Shown here: piece by piece, positions 18,079-27,128 of the stretch
Layout of the letters: the number at the start of each line of letters is the position of its first letter
Numbering within the stretch: position 1 is the stretch's first letter
DNA from: Microbacterium ulmi
Lineage (GTDB): Bacteria > Actinomycetota > Actinomycetes > Actinomycetales > Microbacteriaceae
Length of the DNA: 64,000 nt
NCBI RefSeq assembly: GCF_011759705.1
Contig: NZ_JAAOZF010000001.1
Coordinates: 1,857,152 to 1,921,151 of the forward strand
Reading direction: 5' to 3'
Made by a program: the position numbers and the translations under genes
The notes under the pieces: generated by a model
What the model was told of the DNA's origin: nothing
What the model saw: only the letters and a program-made list of their open reading frames with translations
Databases searched by the model: none

Positions 18079-19116
18079 CTAGTCGTCTCGGGGGATCTCC
18101 CACAGCTGATAGCTCATGACGGACCCCGACGGGATGGGCACGTCCGGGTCGTCGCCGAGGTACATCGACTCCGACCCGATGATGCGGCCTGTCTCGGTCG
18201 ACACCAGCAGCACGACGCGCTGATCCCCGCTCGCCCGGAGCGCGCCGAAGGCCATCGCATCGCGGCCCGCCCGATCGCGGGTCGTGCCGAGCAACTCGAT
18301 GTCGTGGTGCTCGCGGAGGATCTCGAGAAGGCTGCCGTGCTGCTCGTTGGTGAGCGTCCACATCCCGAGGAGATCGTCGATGCCCGTGAGGACGTCGAAT
18401 CCTGTGACGTCCGCCTGCCCCGTCAGCTCCTGGAAGACGCCGCGGTAGAAGTCGACGCCGCTGCCCTCCCTGGCCGTGGGGAACAGAAGCGGGCCGTCGG
18501 GTCCCTCGTAGGTGAGCGCCTCGGCGCCCATGTGGTCGTCGCGCAGGATCGTCCCGGGCGGCGAGAGGTCCTCGCGAGTCGGGATCTCACCCCCGTCGGT
18601 GCGGTACGGCTCGCCCGACTCCACGACGATGTGCGCCGTCATGGCGTCGGCATCCCACGTCATCGAGGTCACCTCGGGCGAGATGACGGCGCCCTTGTCG
18701 GGGCCGTCCATCATGACGTGCGAATACCAGGCGACCGTCGTCGCCTCCCGCAGGGGAACGGTGATGCCGTGCCCCTCAGCGAGCAGCGTCTGCGCCCGGT
18801 CGATCGCCTCGCCGCGGTCGAGGTCGCTCGCCGCGATCGCGAGCGGCCGCAGCCCCATCGCCGCTGCGGGGACCGAGGCCGTGAACGGGTTCGCGACGAT
18901 GATGACGACGAGCGCGACGAGCGCGCCGGCGACGGCGGGCAGCGACAGCCCCCACGTCCACAGCCGTGAGCGGGCCGGCTCAGGCGCGTGCGCGCTCGTG
19001 ATGCGGGCGAGGTCGGCTTCGGCCCGCGCCGACAGACCGCGGGGAGCGGGGGGATACGGGTTCGAGAGCGAGAGCAGCCGGTCCAGAGCCTCGTCCGTCG
19101 TCGCGGGTTCAGGCAT
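18079..19116 (-). CDS. CU044_5270-type membrane protein, partner of ECF sigma factor
   Basis: 345-residue single-pass membrane protein. A short cytoplasmic N-terminus (residues 1-55) precedes one hydrophobic span (LPAVAGALVALVVIIVANPF, about 60-79) and an extracytoplasmic domain of about 260 residues. The architecture and position match the actinobacterial CU044_5270 family, regularly found after an ECF sigma gene. It probably acts as, or together with, an anti-sigma/sensor. Its start overlaps the sigma gene by eight bases, so the pair is co-translated. Function is not established for the family. Confidence 0.75.
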   Translation of the reverse strand: MPEPATTDEALDRLLSLSNPYPPAPRGLSARAEADLARITSAHAPEPARSRLWTWGLSLPAVAGALVALVVIIVANPFTASVPAAAMGLRPLAIAASDLDRGEAIDRAQTLLAEGHGITVPLREATTVAWYSHVMMDGPDKGAVISPEVTSMTWDADAMTAHIVVESGEPYRTDGGEIPTREDLSPPGTILRDDHMGAEALTYEGPDGPLLFPTAREGSGVDFYRGVFQELTGQADVTGFDVLTGIDDLLGMWTLTNEQHGSLLEILREHHDIELLGTTRDRAGRDAMAFGALRASGDQRVVLLVSTETGRIIGSESMYLGDDPDVPIPSGSVMSYQLWEIPRDD

Positions 19117-19618
19117 TCGTCATCGCCTCCTTCCACGTCGTCGCGGGTGACGTCGGCCACGCGGCGCGCAGCGCCGCCTTCGCGCGGCTGACCCGCTTCC
19201 ACACGGCCTGCTCGGAGCAGCCGAGGACGACCCCGACGTCGGCCGCCGAGAGCCCGTCCCAGTAGGTCAGCTGCAGCACCGTGCGGTGCGGGGCGGGGAG
19301 CCGCTCGAGCAGGGTGGTCAGCGTCTCCAGCTCCGGGTCGCCCTCTGAGGGCGCGCGGAGCACTTCGGCCTCCCGCGCGGCCCGTCGCTCGCGGTCGCTC
19401 CGGCGCATCTCGGCCTTCATGAGGTTCGACGCCGTGCGGAAGAGCCAGCCGACGGGATGCGGATGCGCGGGATCGAGCCGGCGATAGGCGAGCTCGAACG
19501 TCGACGCGGCGACGTCGTCGGCGGACGCGGATCCGAGTCGCCGGTCGACGTAGCGCCACACCGCCGCGTAGTGCGCGCGGAAGAACGCGTCGAAGCCGTC
19601 GTGCATGCGCTTGTCCAC
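19109..19618 (-). CDS. ECF-type RNA polymerase sigma factor
   Basis: 169-residue sigma-70-family factor. Region 2 is FDAFFRAHYAAVWRYVDRRL through GWLFRTASNLMKAEMRRSDR. Region 4 (about residues 96-155) has LERLPAPHRTVLQLTYWDGL and the helix-turn-helix LSAADVGVVLGCSEQAVWKR. It directs transcription of a small regulon, probably in response to an envelope signal sensed by the overlapping downstream membrane protein. The start may be ATG 19618 or the ATG four codons later. Confidence 0.92.
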   Translation of the reverse strand: MDKRMHDGFDAFFRAHYAAVWRYVDRRLGSASADDVAASTFELAYRRLDPAHPHPVGWLFRTASNLMKAEMRRSDRERRAAREAEVLRAPSEGDPELETLTTLLERLPAPHRTVLQLTYWDGLSAADVGVVLGCSEQAVWKRVSRAKAALRAAWPTSPATTWKEAMTNA

Positions 19619-19839
19619 CGAACCCCAGGAGTACGTCCGGTCATGCTCTCACACCCCCGCTCTTCCGCGCGCCGACTGTCCACACCTCGCCCGCGCTCCG
19701 TCGTCTGGAGATGCGCGATGCGCATGGATCCTGACACCGCGTGCCGGACATGTCAGGATGCGGGCCCCCGCGACATTGACAGGCAGGAGAGCCGTGTGCA
19801 CTCGATGGAAGGACGCGACCATGACGGGAGACGACGTCG

Positions 19840-20079
19840 ATGGCCGGTGAGGGGCCGGACGCCGCGGCGGCGTCGCGTCCGCATTCGGCGTCGATCACGC
19901 GCCTGCGGGCGCTCGGAGCGTACGACCCCGGGTTCGATGCGGCCTTCGAGGCCCCCCAGCCGCGATGCCGGTCGTGCGGCATCGTGATGCGAGACGTGCC
20001 GGGCGGCTGGAGATGCCCCGCCTGCGCGGGCGCGCTCGTCGCCGTCCCCGGCGTCTTCGGGGCGCGGCGGGCCGTGTAG
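19840..20079 (+). CDS. Small zinc-ribbon protein (hypothetical)
   Basis: 79-residue protein with two CxxC knuckles, Cys43/Cys46 (CRSCG) and Cys59/Cys62 (CPACAG), spaced by 12 residues, which is a typical rubredoxin-like zinc ribbon. It has no membrane segment or signal. GGGAG lies nine bases upstream of ATG 19840. It is isolated between the ECF operon (divergent) and the LuxR gene. Function unknown; it may bind nucleic acid or act as an adaptor. Short high-GC frames can be spurious, but the paired cysteines support a real gene. Confidence 0.6.
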   Translation: MAGEGPDAAAASRPHSASITRLRALGAYDPGFDAAFEAPQPRCRSCGIVMRDVPGGWRCPACAGALVAVPGVFGARRAV

Positions 20080-20115
20080 CGCCGGCCCTTCACCCGAACG
20101 CTCCGCTCCACTACC

Positions 20116-22851
20116 GTGGGCCGCATAGCGAGTACCGATCGAGTGCTGGGGCGAGCGGTGGAGCGGGAGACGCTCCGCGCTCTGGTCGCGTCGGCTCGCA
20201 ACGGCGCGAGCGGTGCCGTGCTCATCGACGGCGACCCCGGAGTGGGGAAGACGACCCTCATGGATGCCGTGCTCGATCGGCTGACGGCGGTGCGGATCCT
20301 GCGGATCGTGGGCTATGAGGTCGAGGCGGCTCTCCCGTACGCGGCCCTGCAGCGGCTCTGCCGACCCCTCGCTCCCTACGTGAACGAGCTTGCTCCGATT
20401 CAGCGCGAAGCCCTGCGCGTTGCCACGGGCCTGGCAGAAGGCCCCGCTCCGGAACGCGCCCTCGTCGGTCTGGGCATCTTGTCGCTGCTCGCTCGAGCAG
20501 GTGACGACGAGCCGCTCGTCTGCGTCGTCGACGATGCGCAGCATCTCGACGGCGAATCGCTCGACGTGCTCGGGTTCGTCGCACGTCGGCTGTCGGCGGA
20601 GTCCGTCGCAATGCTGTTCGCCGCCCGCGAGGACGAGGCAGTGGCTCGCTCGCTCGCGGGAGTACCCCGGCTCGAGCTCGCGGGTCTCGACGCGGAGTCG
20701 GCTGCGGCCGTGCTGCGCGACGCCGTCGACGGGGAGATCGATCCCGGGGTCGTCGCCGACTTCGTCTCCTTCACCGACGGGAACCCTCTCGCGCTGCGGG
20801 AGCTCGGCGCCCAGTGGAGCATCGAGGAGCTGACGGCGGTGTCGATCGCGCACTCTCCCGTCCCCCTCGGTCGCCGCCTCGAGGCCCACTACTCCGCTCG
20901 TGTCGCCACGCTTTCGCACGATGCGCGGAGGTGGGTCCTCGTCGCCGCGGCCGAGGCGACGGGAGATGCCGCCGTCGTCCGGGCCGCGGCGGCAAGGCTC
21001 GGTCTTCCCCCGACGGCGTCGGGGGAGGTCGAGGCCCTGCACCTCGTCGAGATCCAGGGCACGGTCCGCTTCCGGCATCCGCTCGTGCGCTCCGCCGTGT
21101 ACAACGGTGCGACGGATGCCGATCGACGCGCCGCGCACGCCGCACTGTGCATCGAGACCTCCGCGCGCGGGCGGCGGGAGTTCGCGGCATGGCATGCCGC
21201 CGCGGCGTGCGGTGGTCCGGACGCGGGCGTCGCCGCAGAGCTCGCAGCGGTCGCCGACCTCGCCGGGGCTCGCGGCGGGTTCGCCTCACGAGCTCGGCTG
21301 CTCGCGCGGGCAGCCGCGCTGTCGCCGGAACCGACGCTGCGCGCGGAGAGGTTCGTGTCCGCGGCGGAAGCGGCCATCGCAGCGGGTGCCGGCGTCCTGT
21401 CGCGGCAGCTGCTCGCGCGCGCAGACCGCGCCGCACTCGATCCCGTCGGCCGAGGGCGCCTGCTCGTCGTGGAGGCGATGTGTGCCGTCTATCTCGCTGA
21501 CCCCCTGACGGTGCGCGACGGGCTCGCGGCGCTGCTCTGCGCCGCGGATGCGTTCCACGGGCTGGCGCCCGACCGCGAGCAGAAGGCTCTGCTGATCGCA
21601 CTCAACTCCAGCATGACGGTCGAGGACCGCGCGATCGGCGCAGATCTCGAGCAGCTCGCCATCCGGATGCGGGCCGCCAGCGACGTCGAGAGCCCGTGCG
21701 CCGTCGTCCTGCGCGCGACGAGCGCGTTCGCCCTCGAGGAGTACGAGGTCGCCGTGCCGCTGCTGCGCACAGCCGTGGCGATGCTCGACGCCATGGACGA
21801 CGACGATCTCCTCGAGGTCAGCGCCCTGGCCGTCTCTCCCTGCATCGCGCTGTGGGACTGCGACGCGGCGTCGCGGCTGCTCACCCGCACGGTGCGGGCG
21901 GGGACGGAGAGGGGCGCGCTGCGCGAGGTGGACAGCGCCCTGTGGGTGCTCAGCGCCGTCGAGCTGTCGCGCGTCAACCCCCGCAGGGCCGGCGAGCACC
22001 TCGCACAGGCGGAGGAGCTGCGACGCGCGCTCGGCTACGCCGACGAGCAGACGGTCAATGCGGCATATCTCGCCTGGCAGGGCGGTCCGCGCGCCGTCGT
22101 CGAGCAGATCGTCCACGCCATGTCGGAGAGCGGCTACGGAGGTGTCGTCCGCATGGCGGTGGGCGCACTCGGGATCAGGGAGATCGCGGAAGGCGAATAC
22201 CACTCCGCCTTCGACCGCCTCGCGGGGCTCATCCGCCGGCCCTATCTCCAGGCGAGTCATCACCACCTCGCAGAGCTCGTCGAGGCGGCGGTCCGCAGCG
22301 ACAACCGGGCGGCGGCGCGCGCGGCCGCGGCCACCATCGACCGATACGCGGCCGCGAGCGGGACGACCTGGGTGACGGGCCTCGCGGAACGGTGTGCGGC
22401 GCTGCTCGCCGACGACGCAGACGCCGAACGGCATTTCCTCGCGTCGATCGAGACCCTCGACACCCACTCCCATCGCGGTGACTGCGCCCGCAGCCGGCTC
22501 GTCTACGGCGAGTGGCTGCGGCGCGTGCGCCGTCGCGCAGACGCGCGCGTGCAGCTCGTGGCGGCGCGGGACGTCTTCACGGAGGTCGGGGCCGATGCGT
22601 TCGCCGAGCGTGCGCGTCGCGAGCTGACGGCGGCCGGTGCGAAGCCGGACGAGTCCGCCGCGGTGGTCGGACCGCTGACATCGCAGGAGACCGCGGTGGC
22701 GCGTCTCGCGGCACAGGGCGCGACGAACGCCGATATCGGGTCTGCGCTGTTCATCAGCTCGAACACCGTCGACTATCACCTCCGAAAGGTCTTCCGCAAG
22801 CTCGGCGTCACCTCCCGGCGTCAGCTCGCAGAGCACTTCCCGCGCTCGTAG
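20116..22851 (+). CDS. Large ATP-binding LuxR-family regulator (LAL type)
   Basis: 911-residue regulator. An N-terminal AAA/STAND-type ATPase has Walker A GDPGVGKT (residues 39-46) and a Walker B-like LVCVVDDAQHLD. A long helical, TPR-like middle region follows. The C-terminal LuxR helix-turn-helix begins LTSQETAVARLAAQGATNAD and ends KVFRKLGVTSRRQLAEH. LAL regulators usually activate nearby catabolic or secondary-metabolism genes. GTG 20116 has no visible ribosome binding site, so the start is uncertain. The two alpha/beta hydrolase genes downstream are possible targets. Confidence 0.9.
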   Translation: MGRIASTDRVLGRAVERETLRALVASARNGASGAVLIDGDPGVGKTTLMDAVLDRLTAVRILRIVGYEVEAALPYAALQRLCRPLAPYVNELAPIQREALRVATGLAEGPAPERALVGLGILSLLARAGDDEPLVCVVDDAQHLDGESLDVLGFVARRLSAESVAMLFAAREDEAVARSLAGVPRLELAGLDAESAAAVLRDAVDGEIDPGVVADFVSFTDGNPLALRELGAQWSIEELTAVSIAHSPVPLGRRLEAHYSARVATLSHDARRWVLVAAAEATGDAAVVRAAAARLGLPPTASGEVEALHLVEIQGTVRFRHPLVRSAVYNGATDADRRAAHAALCIETSARGRREFAAWHAAAACGGPDAGVAAELAAVADLAGARGGFASRARLLARAAALSPEPTLRAERFVSAAEAAIAAGAGVLSRQLLARADRAALDPVGRGRLLVVEAMCAVYLADPLTVRDGLAALLCAADAFHGLAPDREQKALLIALNSSMTVEDRAIGADLEQLAIRMRAASDVESPCAVVLRATSAFALEEYEVAVPLLRTAVAMLDAMDDDDLLEVSALAVSPCIALWDCDAASRLLTRTVRAGTERGALREVDSALWVLSAVELSRVNPRRAGEHLAQAEELRRALGYADEQTVNAAYLAWQGGPRAVVEQIVHAMSESGYGGVVRMAVGALGIREIAEGEYHSAFDRLAGLIRRPYLQASHHHLAELVEAAVRSDNRAAARAAAATIDRYAAASGTTWVTGLAERCAALLADDADAERHFLASIETLDTHSHRGDCARSRLVYGEWLRRVRRRADARVQLVAARDVFTEVGADAFAERARRELTAAGAKPDESAAVVGPLTSQETAVARLAAQGATNADIGSALFISSNTVDYHLRKVFRKLGVTSRRQLAEHFPRS

Positions 22852-22980
22852 GACCGTGCCGCGGCATCGTCCCGCGCTCGTGGTGCGACGTGCGACGGCA
22901 CTCGTGCGGACTACGCGTCGCACGTGATGCGGGCGCCCGTCTCCGTGGGACAGCATGGCGCCGAAGCGAAGGAGGATGCC

Positions 22981-23805
22981 ATGCCCTACGTCACGACCGA
23001 CGACGGAACGCAGATCTTCTACAAGGACTGGGGCGGCGGCGGATCACCCGTCCTCCTGAGCCACGGCTGGCCGCTCAACTCCGATGCGTGGGAGGCGACG
23101 GCGCTGTTCTTCGCGGAGCACGGCCATCGTGCGATCGCACACGATCGCCGCGGTCACGGCAGGTCGACGCAGACGTGGGACGGCAACGAGATGGACACCT
23201 ACGCCGACGACCTCGCGTGCCTCATCGAGCATCTCCGCCTCACGGGGGTGACGCTCATCGGCCACTCGACGGGCGGAGGCGAGGTCGCGCACTACATCGC
23301 GCGCCACGGCTCGGACCGTATCGCGAAGCTCGTCCTCGTGTCGGCTGTTCCGCCGCTCATTCTGCGCACCGACGACAACCCCGGCGGCCTGCCGATCGAG
23401 GTCTTCGACGGCATCAGGGCAGGTGAGGCGGCGAATCGGTCGCAGTTGTACCGCGACCTCGCCGATGGGCCGTTCTTCGGCAACAACCGGGCGGGCGACG
23501 TCGCGCAGGGCACGCGCGACGCGTTCTGGCTGCAGGGGCTCGCCGCCGGCACACGAAACGCCTACGAGTGCATCGCGGCGTTCTCGGCCACCGACTTCCG
23601 ACCCGACCTCGCCCAGATCGACGTGCCGACCCTCGTGATCCATGGCGACGACGACCAGATCGTGCCGTTCGAGATCAGCGGCAGGCTCTCGGCGCAGCTC
23701 ATCGCCGACGCGCGTCTGATCGTGTACGAGGGCGGCGCGCACGGGCTGCCCGACACGGAGCGCGTGCGGCTGCATGCGGACCTGCTCGCGTTCGTCGACG
23801 AGTGA
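22981..23805 (+). CDS. Alpha/beta hydrolase, non-heme chloroperoxidase/esterase-like
   Basis: 274-residue hydrolase. The oxyanion-hole segment is [13 protein letters not shown], the nucleophile elbow GHSTGGG (Ser about 97), and the Asp and His of the triad lie in HGDDDQIVP and EGGAHGL. This pattern matches cofactor-free haloperoxidases/arylesterases (perhydrolases). ATG 22981 is chosen because GGAGG lies eight bases upstream; an in-frame extension to 22924 lacks such a site. It follows the LuxR-type regulator and precedes another hydrolase. Confidence 0.88.
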   Translation: MPYVTTDDGTQIFYKDWGGGGSPVLLSHGWPLNSDAWEATALFFAEHGHRAIAHDRRGHGRSTQTWDGNEMDTYADDLACLIEHLRLTGVTLIGHSTGGGEVAHYIARHGSDRIAKLVLVSAVPPLILRTDDNPGGLPIEVFDGIRAGEAANRSQLYRDLADGPFFGNNRAGDVAQGTRDAFWLQGLAAGTRNAYECIAAFSATDFRPDLAQIDVPTLVIHGDDDQIVPFEISGRLSAQLIADARLIVYEGGAHGLPDTERVRLHADLLAFVDE

Positions 23806-23891
23806 ACGCCCACGCCGACGTCACAGCGCGGCTCGCCTGAGTCGGGCTGTCGTCCATCCTCACCTCGGGGGAAGACAAACGAAAGGAACTC

Positions 23892-24719
23892 ATGATGACA
23901 CGACACACCCGCCGGGCGGCGCTCGCCACGGCCGCCGCGACCGCCCTCGCACTCCTCGTCGCGACGGCGGCGCTCCCCGCGTCGGCGGACACGGCATCCC
24001 TCGGGCGGCCGCCGGCGCTCAAGCCCACGATCGTCCTCGTCCACGGAGCGTTCGCGGACTCGAGCGGATGGGCCGTCGTCGGCACGGCGCTGCAGGCGGA
24101 GGGCTACTCCGTCATCGCGTTCTCGAACCCGCTGCGGGGCCTCACGTACGACAGCGCGTATCTTCGCGACTTCCTCGGGACGATCGCGGGGCCCATCGTG
24201 CTCGTCGGACACTCGTACGGCGGAGCCGTCATCACGAACGCCGCGACGGGCAACACCAACGTGAAGTCGCTCGTGTACATCGCCGCCTACGCGCTGGCCG
24301 AGGGCGAGTCGGTCGCGGCGGCGAACGAACTCGGCGGCGGGCACGCGTCCGTCACGGAGCACCTCGTCGTCAGGCCCTTCCCGGGGGCTGCGGAGGGGGA
24401 TGCCGATGCCTACATCGATCCCGCGTTCTTCCCCGACCTGTTCGCGCAGGATCTGCCGAAGATCGTCGCCAGGAACATGGCGGCCACGCAGCGGCCCGGA
24501 GCCTTCGCGTCGCTCGTGACCCCGTCGGGCGTGCCCGCGTGGAAGACGATCCCGAGCTGGTACATGGTCGCCTCGCAGGACCGCATCATCCCGCCGGAGG
24601 CGGAGCGTGCGATGGCGAAGCGTGCGGGATCGAAGGTCGTCGAGGTCAAGAGCTCGCACGTGCCGATGATGAGCCAGCCGCTCAAGGTGCTCGCGCTCAT
24701 CAAGCAGGCCGTCAAGTGA
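23892..24719 (+). CDS. Secreted alpha/beta hydrolase
   Basis: 275-residue exported hydrolase. The signal peptide (residues 1-33) has a twin-arginine-like start, RHTRRAALATAAATALAL, and cleavage is likely after LPASA. The mature domain has IVLVHGAFADSSGW, nucleophile LVGHSYGGAV, and late triad elements ASQDRIIP and SSHVPMMS. It probably hydrolyses esters or lactones outside the cell. GAAAGGAA precedes ATG 23892. A perfect hairpin after the stop ends the transcript. Confidence 0.87.
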   Translation: MMTRHTRRAALATAAATALALLVATAALPASADTASLGRPPALKPTIVLVHGAFADSSGWAVVGTALQAEGYSVIAFSNPLRGLTYDSAYLRDFLGTIAGPIVLVGHSYGGAVITNAATGNTNVKSLVYIAAYALAEGESVAAANELGGGHASVTEHLVVRPFPGAAEGDADAYIDPAFFPDLFAQDLPKIVARNMAATQRPGAFASLVTPSGVPAWKTIPSWYMVASQDRIIPPEAERAMAKRAGSKVVEVKSSHVPMMSQPLKVLALIKQAVK

Positions 24720-24732
24720 CCTGACGCGGCGT

Positions 24733-24761
24733 GGGGCGGACGGCGACGCGCCGTCCGCCCC
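24733..24761. terminator. Bidirectional 13-bp hairpin terminator
   Basis: GGGGCGGACGGCG (24733-24745) pairs perfectly with CGCCGTCCGCCCC (24749-24761) around ACG. It lies between the ends of the secreted hydrolase (+) and the IclR regulator (-), the expected place for a shared terminator. The next 115 bp up to 24877 holds no gene. Confidence 0.8.
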
Positions 24762-24876
24762 TCGCCGTCTCGTCGTGCCGATCCCGGAATGGCGGCCGGG
24801 GCGGGAGGCGGCGCGTCGTGGAGCAGTGGCGAGTGCGGGTCGGCGGCGACGTGCGGCTCGTCGTCGGCTGCGGCGC

Positions 24877-25629
24877 TCAGCGCCGGTATCCGAGCTCCCG
24901 CTCGATGTCGCGTGCCGCGCGCAGCAGCTGCGCGAGGGCTGCGGGTGTCTGCGCCCCGCGCGGGAGCACGACCGACAGCGCCGCCGCGACGTGCCCCGTC
25001 TCGTCGCGGACGGGGACGGCCACGCCGGTCGAGACGTCGTCGAACGATCCCGGCGCCACGGCATGGCCGAGCGTGCGGATCTCGGCGAGCTTGCGGCGCA
25101 GCGCCGGGGGGTCGACGATCGTCTCGCGCGTGAGGGCGGCGAGCCGCCCGGCGAGGATCCGATCCTGCAGCTCGCGGTCGGCGAAGGCGAGCAGCACGAG
25201 CCCCGACGACGAGGCGTGCAGGGGCAGCCTCCCCGCGATGCGCGTGATGTTCGCGCCCGACTCCGGTCCGCTCAGCCGCTCGACGAGCAGCGCCTCGTCC
25301 TGCTCGAGGATCGCGAGGTGCGTGTGCTCGCGGACGTGCGCCTGCACGCGCTCCATGTGCGCGAGCGCCGCGTGGCGCAGCCGCAGCGCTCGGGACGACC
25401 GCGTCGCGAGCTCCCACAGCCGCATCCCGATCCGGATGCCGCGCTCGTCGTCGCGCTCGAGCAGGCCTGCATCGACGAGCTCGCCCACGATGCGGTGCGC
25501 CGACGAGCGGGGGATCCCGGCGCGGCGGCCGATCTCGGCCGTCGTCTGGACGGTCCGGACGGGCGTGAACGTCTCGAGGATCCGCATGAGCCGGTCGATC
25601 GCCGAGTCTCCGGAGGGGGAGTTGGCCAC
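24877..25629 (-). CDS. IclR-family regulator of the pca operon
   Basis: 250-residue regulator with an N-terminal winged helix (TAEIGRRAGIPRSSAHRIVGEL, about residues 27-48) and a C-terminal IclR effector domain (GANITRIAGRLPLHASSSG; VAVPVRDETGHVAAALSVVL). IclR proteins of the PcaR/PobR group control protocatechuate genes, and this gene is divergent from pcaH by 117 bp. GTG 25629 is the likely start, with no obvious ribosome binding site (perhaps leaderless). Effector is probably protocatechuate or beta-ketoadipate, by analogy. Confidence 0.85.
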   Translation of the reverse strand: MANSPSGDSAIDRLMRILETFTPVRTVQTTAEIGRRAGIPRSSAHRIVGELVDAGLLERDDERGIRIGMRLWELATRSSRALRLRHAALAHMERVQAHVREHTHLAILEQDEALLVERLSGPESGANITRIAGRLPLHASSSGLVLLAFADRELQDRILAGRLAALTRETIVDPPALRRKLAEIRTLGHAVAPGSFDDVSTGVAVPVRDETGHVAAALSVVLPRGAQTPAALAQLLRAARDIERELGYRR

Positions 25630-25658
25630 GCGCCCAGTGTCGCAGGCGACGTGCGAAT

Positions 25659-25677
25659 GTTCTCGATGAATGGGAAC
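25659..25677. promoter_or_regulatory. Possible IclR operator between pcaR-like gene and pcaH
   Basis: GTTCTC (25659-25664) and GGGAAC (25672-25677) form an imperfect inverted repeat (5 of 6 bases pair) with a 7-base spacer, 70 bp before pcaH. IclR sites are often such GTTC/GAAC repeats. Evidence is weak. Confidence 0.35.
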
Positions 25678-25746
25678 GGATGGAGTGCGCGGCGTGGCTC
25701 GGAGCACGATATCGGAAGGTCGAACCGGCGTCGAAGGAGACACCAC

Positions 25747-26568
25747 ATGCCCATCGCCGACAGGGCCCCCGCGGCACCCGAATCGCTGCTCGCGGCGCCC
25801 GACCAGGCGTCGCAGGACGTCATCACGCAGGAGATCCGCGCCCTGCACGCCGACTGCGCGCGCCGGGAGGCCGCGGGGGAGAGACTGCCCGCGACGGTGC
25901 GCGACTTCCCCCCGTACCGATCGAGCCTGCTGCGGCATCCCACGAAGGATCCCCGCCTCGTCGACCCCGAGACGATCGAGCTGTGGTCGCCGGCGTTCGG
26001 CCAGCGCGACGTCGGCGCGATCGAGTCCGACCTCACGCTGCAGCATGCGGGCGAGCCGCTCGGCGAACGGATCACGGTGCGCGGACGCCTCCTGGACTCA
26101 TGGGGGAGGCCGATCCCGAACCAGCTCATCGAGGTCTGGCAGGCCAACGCGGCGGGCCGCTACATCCATCAGCGCGACCAGCATCCCGCTCCGCTGGATC
26201 CGCACTTCACGGGAGCGGGCCGCACGATCACGAACGACGACGGCGAGTACCTGTTCACGACGATCAAGCCCGGCCCGTATCCGTGGAAGAACCACGTGAA
26301 CGCGTGGCGCCCCGCCCACATCCACTTCTCGGTCTTCGGACGCGGCTTCACGCAGCGCATCGTGACGCAGATGTACTTCCCCGGCGACCCGCTGTTCGCG
26401 CTCGACCCGATCTACAACACCATCCGGCGCCAGGAGGATCGCGACCGGCTCGTGTCGGAGTACGACCACGACCTCACGGTGCCCGAGCTCTCGATGGGAT
26501 ACCGGTGGGACATCGTCGTCGGCGGCCCCGACGCGACGTGGACCGAGCCCGGGGAGGGGGAGCTCTGA
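25747..26568 (+). CDS. pcaH: Protocatechuate 3,4-dioxygenase, beta subunit
   Basis: 273-residue intradiol ring-cleavage dioxygenase, the iron-binding subunit. The four Fe(III) ligands are visible: Tyr139 (AGRYIHQ), Tyr178 (PGPYPW), His191 and His193 (RPAHIHF). It opens protocatechuate between the hydroxyls to give 3-carboxy-cis,cis-muconate. GGAGA precedes ATG 25747. The stop overlaps pcaG by one base. First gene of the pcaHGBDC operon, divergent from an IclR regulator. The N-terminal extension (about 50 residues longer than in Pseudomonas) is usual in actinobacteria. Confidence 0.96.
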   Translation: MPIADRAPAAPESLLAAPDQASQDVITQEIRALHADCARREAAGERLPATVRDFPPYRSSLLRHPTKDPRLVDPETIELWSPAFGQRDVGAIESDLTLQHAGEPLGERITVRGRLLDSWGRPIPNQLIEVWQANAAGRYIHQRDQHPAPLDPHFTGAGRTITNDDGEYLFTTIKPGPYPWKNHVNAWRPAHIHFSVFGRGFTQRIVTQMYFPGDPLFALDPIYNTIRRQEDRDRLVSEYDHDLTVPELSMGYRWDIVVGGPDATWTEPGEGEL

Positions 26569-27128
26569 TGCCCGCACACGCCGGTCCGCACACCCCGACG
26601 GCGGGGCAGACCGTCGGACCGTTCTTCGCGTTCGGCACCGCCTACCCGAGGATGCACGAGGTCGCATCACCGCACTCCCCGGGCGCGATCGTCCTCGGCG
26701 GCACGGTCCTCGACGGCGCGGGCGCGCCGATCCCCGACGCGATGATCGAGATCTGGAGCGCCGACGGCGACGGCACGATCCCGCGCGCACGCGGGTCGCT
26801 GCATCGCGACGACCACACCTTCACGGGGTTCGGCCGTGCCTTCACGAACGACGACGGCCGCTACGAGTTCTGGACGCGCGATCCCGGCGCGGAGCCGGGC
26901 AAGGCGCCGTTCTTCGCCGTCGTGGTCTACGCGCGGGGGCTCCCAGACAAGCTCCACACGCGCATCTATCTGCCCGACGACGCAGGCCTTCTCGCGGCCG
27001 ACCCGCTGCTGGCCTCCCTCGACGCCGGCGACCGCGCTACGCTCATCGCGACGCGCACCCCCGACGGGTACCTGCGGCACGACATCCGGCTGCAGGGCGA
27101 GAAGGAGACCGTGTTCCTTGAGTTCTGA
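26568..27128 (+). CDS. pcaG: Protocatechuate 3,4-dioxygenase, alpha subunit
   Basis: 186-residue alpha subunit that pairs with PcaH. TAGQTVGPFFAFG near residue 12 is diagnostic, followed by the beta-sandwich core (VLDGAGAPIPDAMIEIWSAD; FTNDDGRYEFWT) and VYARGLPDKLHTRIYLPDD. It lacks the iron ligands, as expected, and shapes the substrate pocket. ATG 26568 overlaps the pcaH stop as TGATG. Length is normal for the family (about 190). Confidence 0.95.
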   Translation: MPAHAGPHTPTAGQTVGPFFAFGTAYPRMHEVASPHSPGAIVLGGTVLDGAGAPIPDAMIEIWSADGDGTIPRARGSLHRDDHTFTGFGRAFTNDDGRYEFWTRDPGAEPGKAPFFAVVVYARGLPDKLHTRIYLPDDAGLLAADPLLASLDAGDRATLIATRTPDGYLRHDIRLQGEKETVFLEF